The notes under the pieces are model-generated. The model was not told the origin of the DNA and did no database searches. It worked only from the letters and a program-made list of their open reading frames with translations. From NCBI RefSeq assembly GCF_014235845.1, contig NZ_JACJUQ010000005.1, forward strand, positions 178,390-242,389: 64,000 nucleotides of DNA, given 5' to 3'. Both the position numbers and the translations under genes were made by a program. Origin of the DNA: Pontivivens nitratireducens. Its GTDB lineage: Bacteria; Pseudomonadota; Alphaproteobacteria; Rhodobacterales; Rhodobacteraceae. How positions within the stretch are numbered: position 1 is the first letter of the stretch; every line of letters begins with the position of its first letter. Below, in pieces: positions 49,289 through 57,905 of the stretch.

Positions 49289-50245
49289 TTAGCGGACCTT
49301 GCGTCGCCAGCCCACGTCGCCCAGGACGCTCCAGTACGACGGTGACAGCCGCATGGCCGCCCCGTGGCCCCGTTCGATCATCAAACGGTGCAGCTTTGGC
49401 AGGTTTCGGGCGGGAAGGTGCATCACCAGATGATGTTCCAGATGGTAGTTGACCCAGTAGGGCGCGACAAACAGCCGCCACAACGGCCCGGCCGCCGTGG
49501 TGCGGACGTTTTGCAGGGGGTTCTCGGAATGCTCGACGGCTCCATGCTCCGCAATGTTGCGGATCCTCAAGACAAGCTGGAACCACGTCAGCAGGGGCAA
49601 CAGCCAGAACGCCAGCCCCCACCACCAGTCACCGATCAGACCGAAGGCGATGATGATCGCGGCGTTGACCCCAAGCGACGTGCCGAAGTCCAAACCCTTG
49701 AACGCTTGTGCCATCTTTTCCTTCGCTTCTGCTTCCTCGACCGCGTCGTGATCGCCGGCCATGCGGAACCACAGCACGATCTGGCCGACCAGCTGCTTGA
49801 CGCCGGTTTGTCCGGTAAGATCGCGCAGGAACTTTCGGATGAGGCTGGCGCGGGTGGTCGGAAAGGGAAGCGACAGCGCCAGATCGGGATCGCGATCTGT
49901 CTGGGTGTAGCGGTGATGGGCCAGATGATAGTGCCTGTATGCTGGCATATCGGCCAGGATCGGATGGCCGCACAGCCAGATACCGGCAAATTCGTTGAGC
50001 TGCCTGCTCTTGAACAAGGCGGAATGCGCCGCTTCATGCATCAGAATGGCGAGGCCCAACTGGCGTGAGCCGATCAACATCACGGCCAGTATGAACGTTA
50101 GAGGATTCGGCCAGATGGCAAAGAGCGCCAGCGCGCCGAAGATGATGCCCCAGCAGTGGAGCAGCATCCACGCACCCATCCAATCCGAACGCTTCGAAAG
50201 CGCGCGGATGTCCTCAGAAGACAGAAATTGTTTCGCGTATTGCAT
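49289..50245 (-). CDS. Membrane fatty acid desaturase
   Basis: A 318-aa integral membrane desaturase/hydroxylase with the three di-iron histidine boxes: HEAAH near residue 70, HLAHH near residue 107 and HLEHH near residue 272, plus a further histidine in NIAEHGAVEH. Four transmembrane segments lie between the boxes. It introduces a double bond or hydroxyl group into membrane lipid acyl chains or a related lipid. The start is the ATG at 50245, with a GGGAGGATC ribosome-binding site. Confidence 0.88.
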   Translation of the reverse strand: MQYAKQFLSSEDIRALSKRSDWMGAWMLLHCWGIIFGALALFAIWPNPLTFILAVMLIGSRQLGLAILMHEAAHSALFKSRQLNEFAGIWLCGHPILADMPAYRHYHLAHHRYTQTDRDPDLALSLPFPTTRASLIRKFLRDLTGQTGVKQLVGQIVLWFRMAGDHDAVEEAEAKEKMAQAFKGLDFGTSLGVNAAIIIAFGLIGDWWWGLAFWLLPLLTWFQLVLRIRNIAEHGAVEHSENPLQNVRTTAAGPLWRLFVAPYWVNYHLEHHLVMHLPARNLPKLHRLMIERGHGAAMRLSPSYWSVLGDVGWRRKVR

Positions 50246-50331
50246 GACCGATCCTCCCGCTTTCGATCTTCATGCTGAATGCGGATTGAGTCAAAGACGA
50301 CGCGGCGCCACTTTTGCCGGCTAAAACACGA

Positions 50332-50353
50332 CAGGCCCGCCGAGGCGGGCCTG
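50332..50353 (-). terminator. Terminator hairpin after the stress operon
   Basis: CAGGCCCGCC (50332-50341) and GGCGGGCCTG (50344-50353) are perfectly complementary. On the minus strand the hairpin is followed by TCGTGTTTT, so it ends the transcript of the genes from 51611 down to 50394. Confidence 0.65.
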
Positions 50354-50393
50354 AAGGACGTATTTTCGTATTATTTGCTCAGGTCAGATCAGG

Positions 50394-50909
50394 TCAGGTC
50401 GGGCGTTTGCGGAACCAGATGTGATTGCTGACGCCAACGTCCGGCTGCGTGTCGGATGCCAGATTGGCCTTTGCCATCTCCCATCCGAACTTCAGCGAAG
50501 AATCGGTGGAGGCCCAGATCGCAGCATCCTCCAGATCGAGGCGCAACAGCGCCAGATCGGGATCTGTCTTGCCGCCCTCGAACCACGCGCCCACAATTGG
50601 CGACCAGTACTCATCCGTCTTGGCCGGATCGTTGGAGATTGTCAGATTGCCCTTCATGCAGGCGTGATAATCGTGATCCTTCGCAACATAGGTATAGTGC
50701 GCGATCGCACCGGGTTTGAGCGTTTTCACCAAATCACTGCTCTTGCTGGTAAAGAAATACAGCGCCTTCTCGTCCGGGGCCGCCATGTGCACCATCGGCT
50801 GCATGTGCTGGCCGGAACCGGACACGCCCAGCATCCCGGCGGTGTGCCCGTCCAACTGCTCCCAGAGTTGGGCTTCAGGTTCGGTGCTCGCCTGTCTCGT
50901 ATCGCTCAT
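50394..50909 (-). CDS. Pyridoxamine 5'-phosphate oxidase-family stress protein
   Basis: A 171-aa split-barrel flavin-binding protein of the general-stress-26 type. The typical beta core is visible in HTAGMLGVSGSGQHMQPMVHMA, ALYFFTSKSSDLVKTLKPGAIAHYTYV and LRLDLEDAAIWAS. The ATG at 50909 lies one base after the host-attachment gene stop. It may bind FMN or F420-like cofactors; activity unknown. Part of a three-gene stress-type operon. Confidence 0.8.
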   Translation of the reverse strand: MSDTRQASTEPEAQLWEQLDGHTAGMLGVSGSGQHMQPMVHMAAPDEKALYFFTSKSSDLVKTLKPGAIAHYTYVAKDHDYHACMKGNLTISNDPAKTDEYWSPIVGAWFEGGKTDPDLALLRLDLEDAAIWASTDSSLKFGWEMAKANLASDTQPDVGVSNHIWFRKRPT

Positions 50910-50910
50910 A

Positions 50911-51387
50911 TCAAAGATCCTTGTCGAAATTGTCCGGTCGGCTCCACGAGAGCATCTTTTCAATCTCGTCGATGGGGTGGTTTGTCAGATCCTTGTCCAG
51001 CTCCGCAACGATCCGGTCGGTGACGCTTTGATGCAATTCCTTGCGCAGCTCGCCCAGGGTGGAGGGGTCAGCGGCCAGCACCAGAGCCTCAAACTTGTTG
51101 GCATGTGCCCGCTTGTAGAGGATCTCGGCCAAGTCCTTGGCAAACCGATCCTTGGCAAGCTGATGCCAGTCGGTATCGTCCACGGCGGAGCGTTGGGGGC
51201 CGGTTCCGTCGTTGAACCGTCCGGGCCGGTTCGCGGCCTGCTCACGGTTCGGCGGATTGTCCTGCTCCTCCTCACGGAACACGTGCAGGTTGGGATATTC
51301 CGCGTCGCCCTTGTTGACCATGAACAGGGCCTTTTCACCATCTGCGATCACGACCCAGGTTTGGGGCTTGAGTTGAAGATCCTTCAT
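50911..51387 (-). CDS. Host attachment-family protein (AtsE-like)
   Basis: A 158-aa protein resembling the host attachment family named from an Agrobacterium attachment locus. Segments seen: TWVVIADGEKALFMVNKGD, AKDRFAKDLAEILYKRAHANKFEALVLAADPSTLGELRKEL and the C-terminal DLTNHPIDEIEKML. It is cytosolic and may act on RNA or as a stress factor rather than in attachment itself. The ATG overlaps the stop of the small gene upstream (ATGA). Confidence 0.82.
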   Translation of the reverse strand: MKDLQLKPQTWVVIADGEKALFMVNKGDAEYPNLHVFREEEQDNPPNREQAANRPGRFNDGTGPQRSAVDDTDWHQLAKDRFAKDLAEILYKRAHANKFEALVLAADPSTLGELRKELHQSVTDRIVAELDKDLTNHPIDEIEKMLSWSRPDNFDKDL

Positions 51388-51611
51388 TCGTCGTCCTCCT
51401 GCTCATCCGATTTCGTGACGCGGGTGACACCGGCGGGGCGCTCTTGCGCGCGCTTCAATTCGTCCTTGGTGCCGATCTTGCGGGCGAGGCGTCCGCCCTC
51501 GCGGCCACCCTGACTGATCGTGCCTTCGGCGCCCATTTCCGTTTCAAGCTCACGCCGGCGTTCACGTTCGCCTTTGCTTTCAGGTGCTTCGGGGGGTGTT
51601 TTCTCAGCCAT
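51384..51611 (-). CDS. Small highly charged protein, unknown function
   Basis: A 75-aa hydrophilic protein (MAEKTPPEAPESKGERERRR...) rich in Glu, Lys and Arg with no hydrophobic core, so probably disordered. The ATG at 51611 is preceded by GGAGGTAGCC; longer upstream frames lack this. First gene of the operon with the host-attachment and pyridoxamine-oxidase-like genes. The gap 51612-51725 shows no gene. Confidence 0.65.
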   Translation of the reverse strand: MAEKTPPEAPESKGERERRRELETEMGAEGTISQGGREGGRLARKIGTKDELKRAQERPAGVTRVTKSDEQEDDE

Positions 51612-51725
51612 GGCTACCTCCAATGAATTATATCTCAATGAAGAATAAACACGGGGGACCGCTGCAGGGTTCCGTCCTGCGGCGACATGCGCGACGGTCC
51701 TGTTGCCGGGAACCGGTCCATGTGA

Positions 51726-51756
51726 AACAGGCCCCGACATGAATGCGGGGCCTGTT
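51726..51756 (-). terminator. Terminator after the DUF4177-like gene
   Basis: AACAGGCCCCG (51726-51736) and CGGGGCCTGTT (51746-51756) make a perfect 11-bp stem with a 9-nt loop. It lies 39 bp beyond the stop of the gene ending at 51795 and separates it from the stress operon. Confidence 0.7.
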
Positions 51757-51794
51757 AAAGATCAGATATGATCACGGATCAGATATGGCCGCGA

Positions 51795-52184
51795 TCAGTC
51801 CGCGGTGCGTTCGGGGTCTCTCGGCACCGCGTCGAGGTGCCCTGTTGCGGATGGCGGTATCGGTCGTTCCATGCGGTCGGACGCGGGCTGGGGGGAGCGC
51901 ACGGATCGAGGTTCGATCCGCTGTGCCGATCCCGCCCGCCCGCTTTCGGTGGTTTCACGGCTAAAGATCAGCAGCGTGACGTCAACCTCATCATGACGGC
52001 GCAACAAGCCGGTGCGCATCTCCAGCTCGATCCGTTCTGCCCGGACGAAGGACCAGCCGCCCCTGGATTCCTCGTTGAGGATCTCGGTCATCGTCCGGCT
52101 CGCACGATCTACGGGATTTTTCAGGCCCTTGAACTTGCGCGGCTCGGCCGGCAGTGGAACCGTCTTGTATTCCATATCGCCCAT
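51795..52184 (-). CDS. DUF4177-like small protein downstream of gatB
   Basis: A 129-aa protein. The N-terminal ~60 residues (MEYKTVPLPAE...LNEESRGGWSFVRAERIELEM) resemble DUF4177, small proteins of unknown role. The rest is a low-complexity Arg/Pro/Ser-rich tail, probably disordered. The ATG at 52184 overlaps the gatB stop (ATGA), so it is coupled to gatB translation. Confidence 0.7.
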   Translation of the reverse strand: MGDMEYKTVPLPAEPRKFKGLKNPVDRASRTMTEILNEESRGGWSFVRAERIELEMRTGLLRRHDEVDVTLLIFSRETTESGRAGSAQRIEPRSVRSPQPASDRMERPIPPSATGHLDAVPRDPERTAD

Positions 52185-53704
52185 CAGTCGTCCTCCAACC
52201 CCAGTTTGGCCCGCACGATGGCCTGTACGGCCTGCGGGTTTGCCTTTCCGCCGGTGGATTTCATGACCTGACCGACGAACCATCCTGCAAGTTTAGGATT
52301 CGCCTTGGCCTTTTCCACCTGTGCCGGGTTTGCCGCGATGACCTCATCCACGGCGGATTCGATGGCGCCGGTATCCGTGACCTGTTTCATGCCGCGCGAT
52401 TCGACGATCTCGGCGGGGTCGCCGCCCTCGTTCCAGACGATTTCGAACACGTCCTTGGCGATCTTGCCCGAGATATCGCCATTCGCGATCATGTCGATGA
52501 TGCCGCCAAGCTGCGTGGCCCCGACCGGGCTGTCCGACAAGGACAGGCCTTCCTTGTTGAGGCGGCCGAACAACTCGTTGATGACCCAGTTCGCGGCCAT
52601 CTTTCCGTCGCGCCCGTCGGCCACCGCTTCGAAATAGTCCGCGCTCTCGACCTCCGCCGTCAGGACGCTGGCATCGTATTCCGTCATGCCGAAGGACAGG
52701 ACGAAGCGGGCGCGCTTCTCATCCGGCAATTCGGGTTGAGCGGCGGCGATGTCGTCCACCAGTTTTTGCGTCACGACCAGCGGCAGCAGGTCGGGGTCGG
52801 GGAAGTAGCGGTAATCGTGCGCCTCCTCCTTGGACCGCATCGAGCGTGTCTCACCCTTGGTCGGATCGTAGAGACGGGTTTCCTGATCGATGGAGCCGCC
52901 ATCCTCCAGAATCGCGATCTGGCGCTTGGCTTCGAAATCAATGGCCTGCTGGATGAAGCGCATGGAGTTCATGTTCTTCAACTCGCAGCGTGTTCCCAGA
53001 TGGCTGAAATCCTGCGTCTCCTGATATTTCTCATACTGGCCCGGACGACATACGGAGACGTTGACATCCGCGCGCATGTTGCCGTTCTGCATGTTGCCGT
53101 CGCAGGTCCCCAGATAGCGCAGGATCTGGCGCAGCTTGCGCACGTATTCGGCTGCTTCCTCGGGGCCGCGAATGTCGGGCTTGGACACGATCTCCATCAG
53201 GGCGACGCCTGTGCGGTTCAGATCGACGAAGGACATCGTCGGATCCATGTCGTGGATCGACTTGCCCGCATCCTGTTCCAGATGGATCCGCTCCACCCGT
53301 ACCTTGCGCCCGATACCCGGTGCCATATCGACCAGAATTTCGCCCTCACCCACGATGGGGTGGTAAAGCTGGCTGATCTGATAGCCCTGCGGCAGATCGG
53401 GATAGAAGTAGTTCTTGCGGTCGAAGGCGCTTTCCAGATTGATCTGCGCCTTCAGTCCCAGCCCGGTACGGATGGCCTGTTCGATGCAGAACTGGTTGAT
53501 GACCGGCAACATGCCGGGCAGACCCGCATCCACCAGCGCCACATTGGAGTTCGGCTCCGCCCCGAAGGAGGTCGAGGCCCCGGAAAACAGCTTGGCCTTG
53601 GACGCGACCTGGGCGTGAACCTCCAGCCCGATGACCAGTTCCCAATCGCCTGTGGCCCCGGCATAGACCTTTGGTTTCGGCTCAGTATAGCTCAGTTCGC
53701 TCAT
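52184..53704 (-). CDS. gatB: Aspartyl/glutamyl-tRNA amidotransferase subunit B
   Basis: A 506-aa GatB, which phosphorylates and amidates misacylated Glu-tRNA(Gln) or Asp-tRNA(Asn) together with GatA and GatC. Seen: [60 protein letters not shown], and the C-terminal tRNA-binding YqeY-like domain ([25 protein letters not shown]). The ATG at 53704 gives the standard N-terminus; an upstream extension is out of family. gatA and gatC are not in the window. Confidence 0.93.
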   Translation of the reverse strand: MSELSYTEPKPKVYAGATGDWELVIGLEVHAQVASKAKLFSGASTSFGAEPNSNVALVDAGLPGMLPVINQFCIEQAIRTGLGLKAQINLESAFDRKNYFYPDLPQGYQISQLYHPIVGEGEILVDMAPGIGRKVRVERIHLEQDAGKSIHDMDPTMSFVDLNRTGVALMEIVSKPDIRGPEEAAEYVRKLRQILRYLGTCDGNMQNGNMRADVNVSVCRPGQYEKYQETQDFSHLGTRCELKNMNSMRFIQQAIDFEAKRQIAILEDGGSIDQETRLYDPTKGETRSMRSKEEAHDYRYFPDPDLLPLVVTQKLVDDIAAAQPELPDEKRARFVLSFGMTEYDASVLTAEVESADYFEAVADGRDGKMAANWVINELFGRLNKEGLSLSDSPVGATQLGGIIDMIANGDISGKIAKDVFEIVWNEGGDPAEIVESRGMKQVTDTGAIESAVDEVIAANPAQVEKAKANPKLAGWFVGQVMKSTGGKANPQAVQAIVRAKLGLEDD

Positions 53705-53783
53705 CTCAAGGCTCTCCGCGTCTCGCAGTGTCGTGGCGGTTCTACGCCGCGCTGGCCAGAGCGGCAAGAGCGCCGCTTGACCC

Positions 53784-54011
53784 TTAGCCGCCGCCCTTGA
53801 CGATCCGCCAAAGATGCGCCGCACCGTCGGGGCCGGCGTCATGCAGCACGTGGCCTTGCTCGGCGCAAAAATGGGGCATGTCCACGACCGCCGCAGGATC
53901 GTCGGTCCTGACATGCAGGACCTCCCCGACTTGCAGGGACCGAAGCCGCTTTCTGGTGCGCAGAACGGGCAGGGGGCACAACAGGCCGGTGGCGTCGAGT
54001 CTCTGTTCCAT
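53784..54011 (-). CDS. TusA/SirA-family sulfur carrier protein
   Basis: A 75-aa TusA-like protein. [19 protein letters not shown] contains the C-P-x-P signature with the sulfur-carrying cysteine, and [25 protein letters not shown] is the typical second strand and helix. It transfers persulfide sulfur in tRNA modification or redox processes. It precedes gatB by 80 bp on the same strand and is divergent from ccdA. Confidence 0.87.
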   Translation of the reverse strand: MEQRLDATGLLCPLPVLRTRKRLRSLQVGEVLHVRTDDPAAVVDMPHFCAEQGHVLHDAGPDGAAHLWRIVKGGG

Positions 54012-54123
54012 ACGGTCAGTTAGCGCGGTGTCGTGCCGGGCGGCAAACGGTTTCGTGACGGCGCATCCCTTGTGCGGAGGAAAAAAATCAGGCTAGGGAT
54101 GCTGGAAATATAGGAGTGCCGGA

Positions 54124-54882
54124 ATGTTCGGACTGGAAATCCTGGATGCCTCGATGGGGGGCGCGCTGGTCATCGCGTTGATCGCTGGTCTGATGAGCTT
54201 TCTCAGCCCGTGCGTGCTGCCGATCGTGCCGCCATACCTGGCCTACATGGCCGGGGCGTCTATGGATGATTTGACGAGCGACACGTCCGCACGGCCCCGG
54301 CGCAACGTCATTCTGGCGGCCCTGTTTTTCGTTCTGGGCCTGTCTACCGTCTTTCTGATCATGGGGGCCGCCGCATCGCAGATCGGGCGCGCTCTGCTGG
54401 CCTATCAGCGCGAATTCGCAATGGTCGCCGGGGCGGTCGTCACGGTGTTCGGCCTGCATTTCCTGGGCGTGTTCCGGATCGGCCTTTTGTACCGTGAGGC
54501 ACGTCTGGATGCCGGGGATCGTGGGGGCAGCGCGGTGGGGGCATATGTGCTTGGCCTTGCCTTTGCCTTCGGTTGGACACCGTGCATCGGGCCGATTCTG
54601 GGCTCGATCCTCAGCCTTGCCGCGCAGGAGGCCAGTGTCGGGCGCGGGATCGCGTTGATGGCGCTATACGCTGCCGGACTGGGCATACCGTTTCTGGCGG
54701 CGGCGATTTTTCTGCGGCGTTTCATGGGCGCGATGCAGCGGATACGCCCGTATATGGGCATGATCGAGAAGGCGATGGGCGTGCTGCTGATCGTGGTCGG
54801 CGTGATGATGCTGACCGGCGCCTTCACGGATCTGTCCTTCTGGCTGCTGGAACGGTTCCCGGTCCTCGCGACCTTCGGGTAA
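54124..54882 (+). CDS. ccdA: CcdA/DsbD-family thiol-disulfide membrane protein
   Basis: A 252-aa membrane protein with six helices. The redox cysteines lie in FLSPCVLPIVPPYLAYMAG (helix 1) and FGWTPCIGPILGS (helix 4), the CcdA pattern. It carries reducing power across the membrane for cytochrome c maturation or periplasmic thiol repair. The ATG at 54124 follows AGGAGTGCCGGA. Separate cytochrome c genes are not nearby. Confidence 0.9.
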   Translation: MFGLEILDASMGGALVIALIAGLMSFLSPCVLPIVPPYLAYMAGASMDDLTSDTSARPRRNVILAALFFVLGLSTVFLIMGAAASQIGRALLAYQREFAMVAGAVVTVFGLHFLGVFRIGLLYREARLDAGDRGGSAVGAYVLGLAFAFGWTPCIGPILGSILSLAAQEASVGRGIALMALYAAGLGIPFLAAAIFLRRFMGAMQRIRPYMGMIEKAMGVLLIVVGVMMLTGAFTDLSFWLLERFPVLATFG

Positions 54883-54971
54883 GTCTGCCTCGGCGGGCCC
54901 GGGCGCACTGTGTTTGTGCTCAATGAGCGTCCGGGCTTTCCAAGTACATCGAGACGGCGTTATCTGATCCC

Positions 54972-56177
54972 ATGACCCAGACTACCGCCCAACCTGAGCA
55001 GAATGTCCGCAGGCGGGCGGTTTTCTTCGTTCCCGGCTTCGACCCGATCGGTGCGCGGCGATATCGTGAGCTATACCGCAGTCAGGGCGCGGAGCAGGCC
55101 GGAATATCGGGCTACGGTCTGCATGTGGATGGTACGCCTCGCGGGGGCGGAGTGTATGGCTGGACAGCCGAGTTGCGCGACGGTGGTGTGGAAAGTCAGG
55201 CGGATATCCGCTTTCTGGGTTGGAATGATCTGGTGCGCGATGCGATGAGCGACAGCGCCTTGCAGGCCTATTGGCAGATGCTGCGCACCGCCGGGATATA
55301 CATCTTCTCCGGCGCTTTATTCCGTCTGATCCGGCTGCGGTCGGTGCCGATGGTTATCGCGCTCTATCCGATCTTCATGCTGGTCCTGTATTTCAATCTG
55401 GCATTCTGGCTGGGGACGGCGGCCAGCCGGCTCAGCCCGCCGGGGATTGATTTCGTGGTCGGCATGGCGGTGTTTCTGACGATCATACGCCTGACCCGAT
55501 CCTACGATCAAAAGCATCTTTATGCCTTTTATCTGATGAGCGATTACGCCTTTGCGGCCCGGGCGCGCGGTCGGATGCCGAAACCGCTTTCCCGCCGGGT
55601 CGAGGAATGGACCGATCTGATCGCGCAGCGGGTCGGCACCGTCGATGAAGTGCTGATTGTGGGCCATTCCTCCGGCGCGGCGCTGGCGGTGCATGTGGTC
55701 GCGCGATTGCAGCGGCGCGGCGTGGGGGATGTCAGCCTTCTTACCCTGGGGCATGTCATTCCGATGGTCAGCTTTCTGCCGACCGCCGGGGATCTACGGC
55801 GCGATTTGCGTACTGTGGCGGGCGCGTCCGATGTCTATTGGTTGGACGTGACGGCACCGTCGGACGGCGCGTGCTTCGCTCTGGTCGATCCCGTCGCAAC
55901 GGCCGGTGTCGCACGGGAGGCTGACCCGAACCCCGTCGTGATCTCCGCAACCTTTCTGCGCACGATGTCGGAGGAGCAGATCAAGGCTTACAAGCGCCGC
56001 TATTTTCGCAAACACGTCCAGTATCTGTGCGCGTTCGGTCGGCCGGATGTATACGACTATTTCCGCATCACCGCCGGGGCATTGACCCTGCGGGCCCGGT
56101 TCGGTTCGCGCGGATCGACTGCCAGCCGAAAGACCGCGCCCGTCAGTGGTCATACGGGCGTCGATCCATGCCCGTGA
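54972..56177 (+). CDS. Membrane-associated alpha/beta-hydrolase-like protein
   Basis: A 401-aa protein combining a hydrolase fold with membrane helices. AVFFVPGFDPIGARRYRELYR forms the first strand region. Two helices (VPMVIALYPIFMLVLYFNLAFWLG, IDFVVGMAVFLTIIRL) insert around residues 125-175. The nucleophile elbow VLIVGHSSGAALAVHVVARL follows, then a YWLDVTAPSDGACF acid region. The catalytic histidine is not certain. Its 3' end overlaps the P450 gene by 10 bases, so both act together, perhaps on a lipid or ester. Not a named family to my knowledge. Confidence 0.75.
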   Translation: MTQTTAQPEQNVRRRAVFFVPGFDPIGARRYRELYRSQGAEQAGISGYGLHVDGTPRGGGVYGWTAELRDGGVESQADIRFLGWNDLVRDAMSDSALQAYWQMLRTAGIYIFSGALFRLIRLRSVPMVIALYPIFMLVLYFNLAFWLGTAASRLSPPGIDFVVGMAVFLTIIRLTRSYDQKHLYAFYLMSDYAFAARARGRMPKPLSRRVEEWTDLIAQRVGTVDEVLIVGHSSGAALAVHVVARLQRRGVGDVSLLTLGHVIPMVSFLPTAGDLRRDLRTVAGASDVYWLDVTAPSDGACFALVDPVATAGVAREADPNPVVISATFLRTMSEEQIKAYKRRYFRKHVQYLCAFGRPDVYDYFRITAGALTLRARFGSRGSTASRKTAPVSGHTGVDPCP

Positions 56178-57478
56178 TCCCGCCGATACCGCCCAGCAGG
56201 CCGGATGGAATGAGCCGGCTGGCCCGGTGGCGCGCCTTTCGTCGTGACATGTTCGCGTCCCAGCCCGCGCGGCTCTACCATGCCAAAATGGCGGAGATGA
56301 AGGCCCCGCTCTATCGCAGCTTCACCGTCCCCGACCCCGAGCTTGCGCGCCAGATCCTCGACGATCATGAGGCTTATCCCAAGAGCGCGTTTCTGGCCGC
56401 CACCTTGGGGCCGCTGCTGGGACGGGCGGTTTTCGTGACCAACGGGGCGGAGTGGGCGCGGGCCCGTGCGGTGATCGATCCGGCCTTTTCCGGGGGCCGC
56501 GTGCGCGAGATGACGCCGCAAATCCTTGCGGCAGGGCAGGTCATGCTCTCAAGCATCCGGGCCGGAATCGTGGAGGTCGAGGCGATGACAGCGCGGGCGA
56601 CGGCAGATGTCATCTTGCGCGCCGTATTCTCCCGCACCATTGACGACGCGCGCGCGCAGGCGATCTTCGGCACGTTCCAGACCTATCAGCGCGCGCAACC
56701 GCTGGCGTCTCCGCTCGATTTGCTTCGGCTGCCGAAATGGATTCCGCGCCGTCGTCGGGGGCGTCGCGCGGCCCGTCAGTTGCGCCTGATGGTCGCCGAT
56801 CTGATCGCGGATCGCGATGGTACCGAGGATGATCTGCTGTCGCGCCTGTCGGGGTCGAAGGACAGCGGGACGGGTGCCGCTTTCTCAGCCGAGGAACTGG
56901 TCGATCAGGCGGTGATGTTCCTGCTCGCCGGGCATGAGACGTCGGCATCCGGGTTGAGTTGGGCGCTGTACTGCCTGGCCCTGTCGCCCGCCGATCAGCA
57001 GCGCGCGGCGGCTGAGGTCGCATCCTGCGCGCCCACCGAATTCGCCAAGATGCCGTTCCTGCGCGATGTCTGGCGCGAAGCCTTGCGCCTGTACCCCCCG
57101 GTTCCGATGTTGCCGCGTGAGGCCAGTAAGGCGCACAGCCTGCGCGGGCGGCCCGTGCGTCCGGGTGATCCCGTGATCCTGTCGCCATGGCACAGCGGAC
57201 GACATGAACGGCATTGGGACCGGCCCCATGAATTCGATCCGTCGCGGTGGTCGCGAACCGTTCCGCATCACGCCTGGTTTCCGTTTTCCGCAGGGCCGCG
57301 CATTTGCCCCGGCGCGGGATTCGCGACAGCGGAGGGGATCATATTCCTCGCCCTCATCCTTCAGAACTGGCGACTGGACGTGGTCGAAGGCGACGTGCCA
57401 CGTCCGGTGGCCCATTTGACCGTTCGTTCGGAATCGGGGATCAGAATCAGTTTCAGTCGGCGGACAACGCGGATTTGA
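56168..57478 (+). CDS. Cytochrome P450
   Basis: A 436-aa soluble P450. Seen: the I-helix MFLLAGHETSASGLSW, the K-helix WREALRLYPPVPMLPRE with E-x-x-R, and the heme loop FSAGPRICPGAGFATAEG with the cysteine thiolate ligand. It resembles bacterial CYP families acting on fatty or terpenoid substrates. The ATG at 56168 overlaps the upstream membrane hydrolase, an unusual pairing. No ferredoxin or reductase gene is adjacent, so electron donors lie elsewhere. Its 3' end overlaps a convergent gene by 26 bp. Confidence 0.9.
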   Translation: MPVIPPIPPSRPDGMSRLARWRAFRRDMFASQPARLYHAKMAEMKAPLYRSFTVPDPELARQILDDHEAYPKSAFLAATLGPLLGRAVFVTNGAEWARARAVIDPAFSGGRVREMTPQILAAGQVMLSSIRAGIVEVEAMTARATADVILRAVFSRTIDDARAQAIFGTFQTYQRAQPLASPLDLLRLPKWIPRRRRGRRAARQLRLMVADLIADRDGTEDDLLSRLSGSKDSGTGAAFSAEELVDQAVMFLLAGHETSASGLSWALYCLALSPADQQRAAAEVASCAPTEFAKMPFLRDVWREALRLYPPVPMLPREASKAHSLRGRPVRPGDPVILSPWHSGRHERHWDRPHEFDPSRWSRTVPHHAWFPFSAGPRICPGAGFATAEGIIFLALILQNWRLDVVEGDVPRPVAHLTVRSESGIRISFSRRTTRI

Positions 57479-57671
57479 GCACGTAGACCCGGATCGCCGA
57501 GGCGAGACCGGTATCCGGGTCGCGCCCCTCATCCACCACACTGACCAGCGCGTTCGTGGACAGCGACCGCCGCCGGGCGATGTCCCGAAAGGCGGACCAG
57601 AATTCCGGCTCAAGCGAAATCGACGTGCGGTGACCGCGCAATGTGACGGAGTGTTTCGCGGGGCGGCTCAT
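57453..57671 (-). CDS. Ribbon-helix-helix domain protein
   Basis: A 72-aa protein with a ribbon-helix-helix fold: the strand HSVTLRGHRTSISLEPEFWSAFRDIARRR followed by SLSTNALVSVVDEG. This matches the small RHH proteins of Rhodobacterales that follow a DUF4169 gene. It overlaps that gene by ATGA. Probably DNA-binding; target unknown. It overlaps the P450 gene tail on the opposite strand. Confidence 0.78.
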   Translation of the reverse strand: MSRPAKHSVTLRGHRTSISLEPEFWSAFRDIARRRSLSTNALVSVVDEGRDPDTGLASAIRVYVLKSALSAD

Positions 57672-57841
57672 TCGCGCTCATGCCGGTCCAGGGCGCGTTC
57701 AGCCTTCTCAGCCAGGCTCGATTCGAGTTTCCGCTGGGATTTCGTGCGACCGAAGCGCACCGAATTGGCGTCAGCCTGCGCACGCTTTTCGGCGCGGGAT
57801 TTGGCCTTTCGGACCTTGGAGAGAGTGACGATCTTGCTCAT
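57668..57841 (-). CDS. DUF4169 small basic protein
   Basis: A 57-aa very basic protein (SKIVTLSKVRKAKSRAEKRAQ...) of the DUF4169 family, found beside fumC and an RHH gene in many Rhodobacterales. The ATG at 57841 follows an AAGTT-type site in the short gap after the fumC hairpin, and its stop overlaps the RHH start. It may bind nucleic acid because of its charge; no role is known. Confidence 0.8.
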   Translation of the reverse strand: MSKIVTLSKVRKAKSRAEKRAQADANSVRFGRTKSQRKLESSLAEKAERALDRHERE

Positions 57842-57875
57842 CGGGTAAGTTTGGCGCGTCCACTTGATGCGGGCA

Positions 57876-57899
57876 AGCCCCCCTGCTGGCAGGGGGGCT
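57876..57899 (-). terminator. Hairpin after fumC
   Basis: AGCCCCCCTGC (57876-57886) and GCAGGGGGGCT (57889-57899) are perfectly complementary directly after the fumC stop. It separates fumC from the DUF4169/RHH pair. Confidence 0.7.
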
Positions 57900-57905
57900 G
57901 ATCCA

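Noticed and set aside
52154..53800. A 548-codon plus-strand open frame
   Set aside because: Antisense to gatB, whose product is certain. The long frame results from codon bias.
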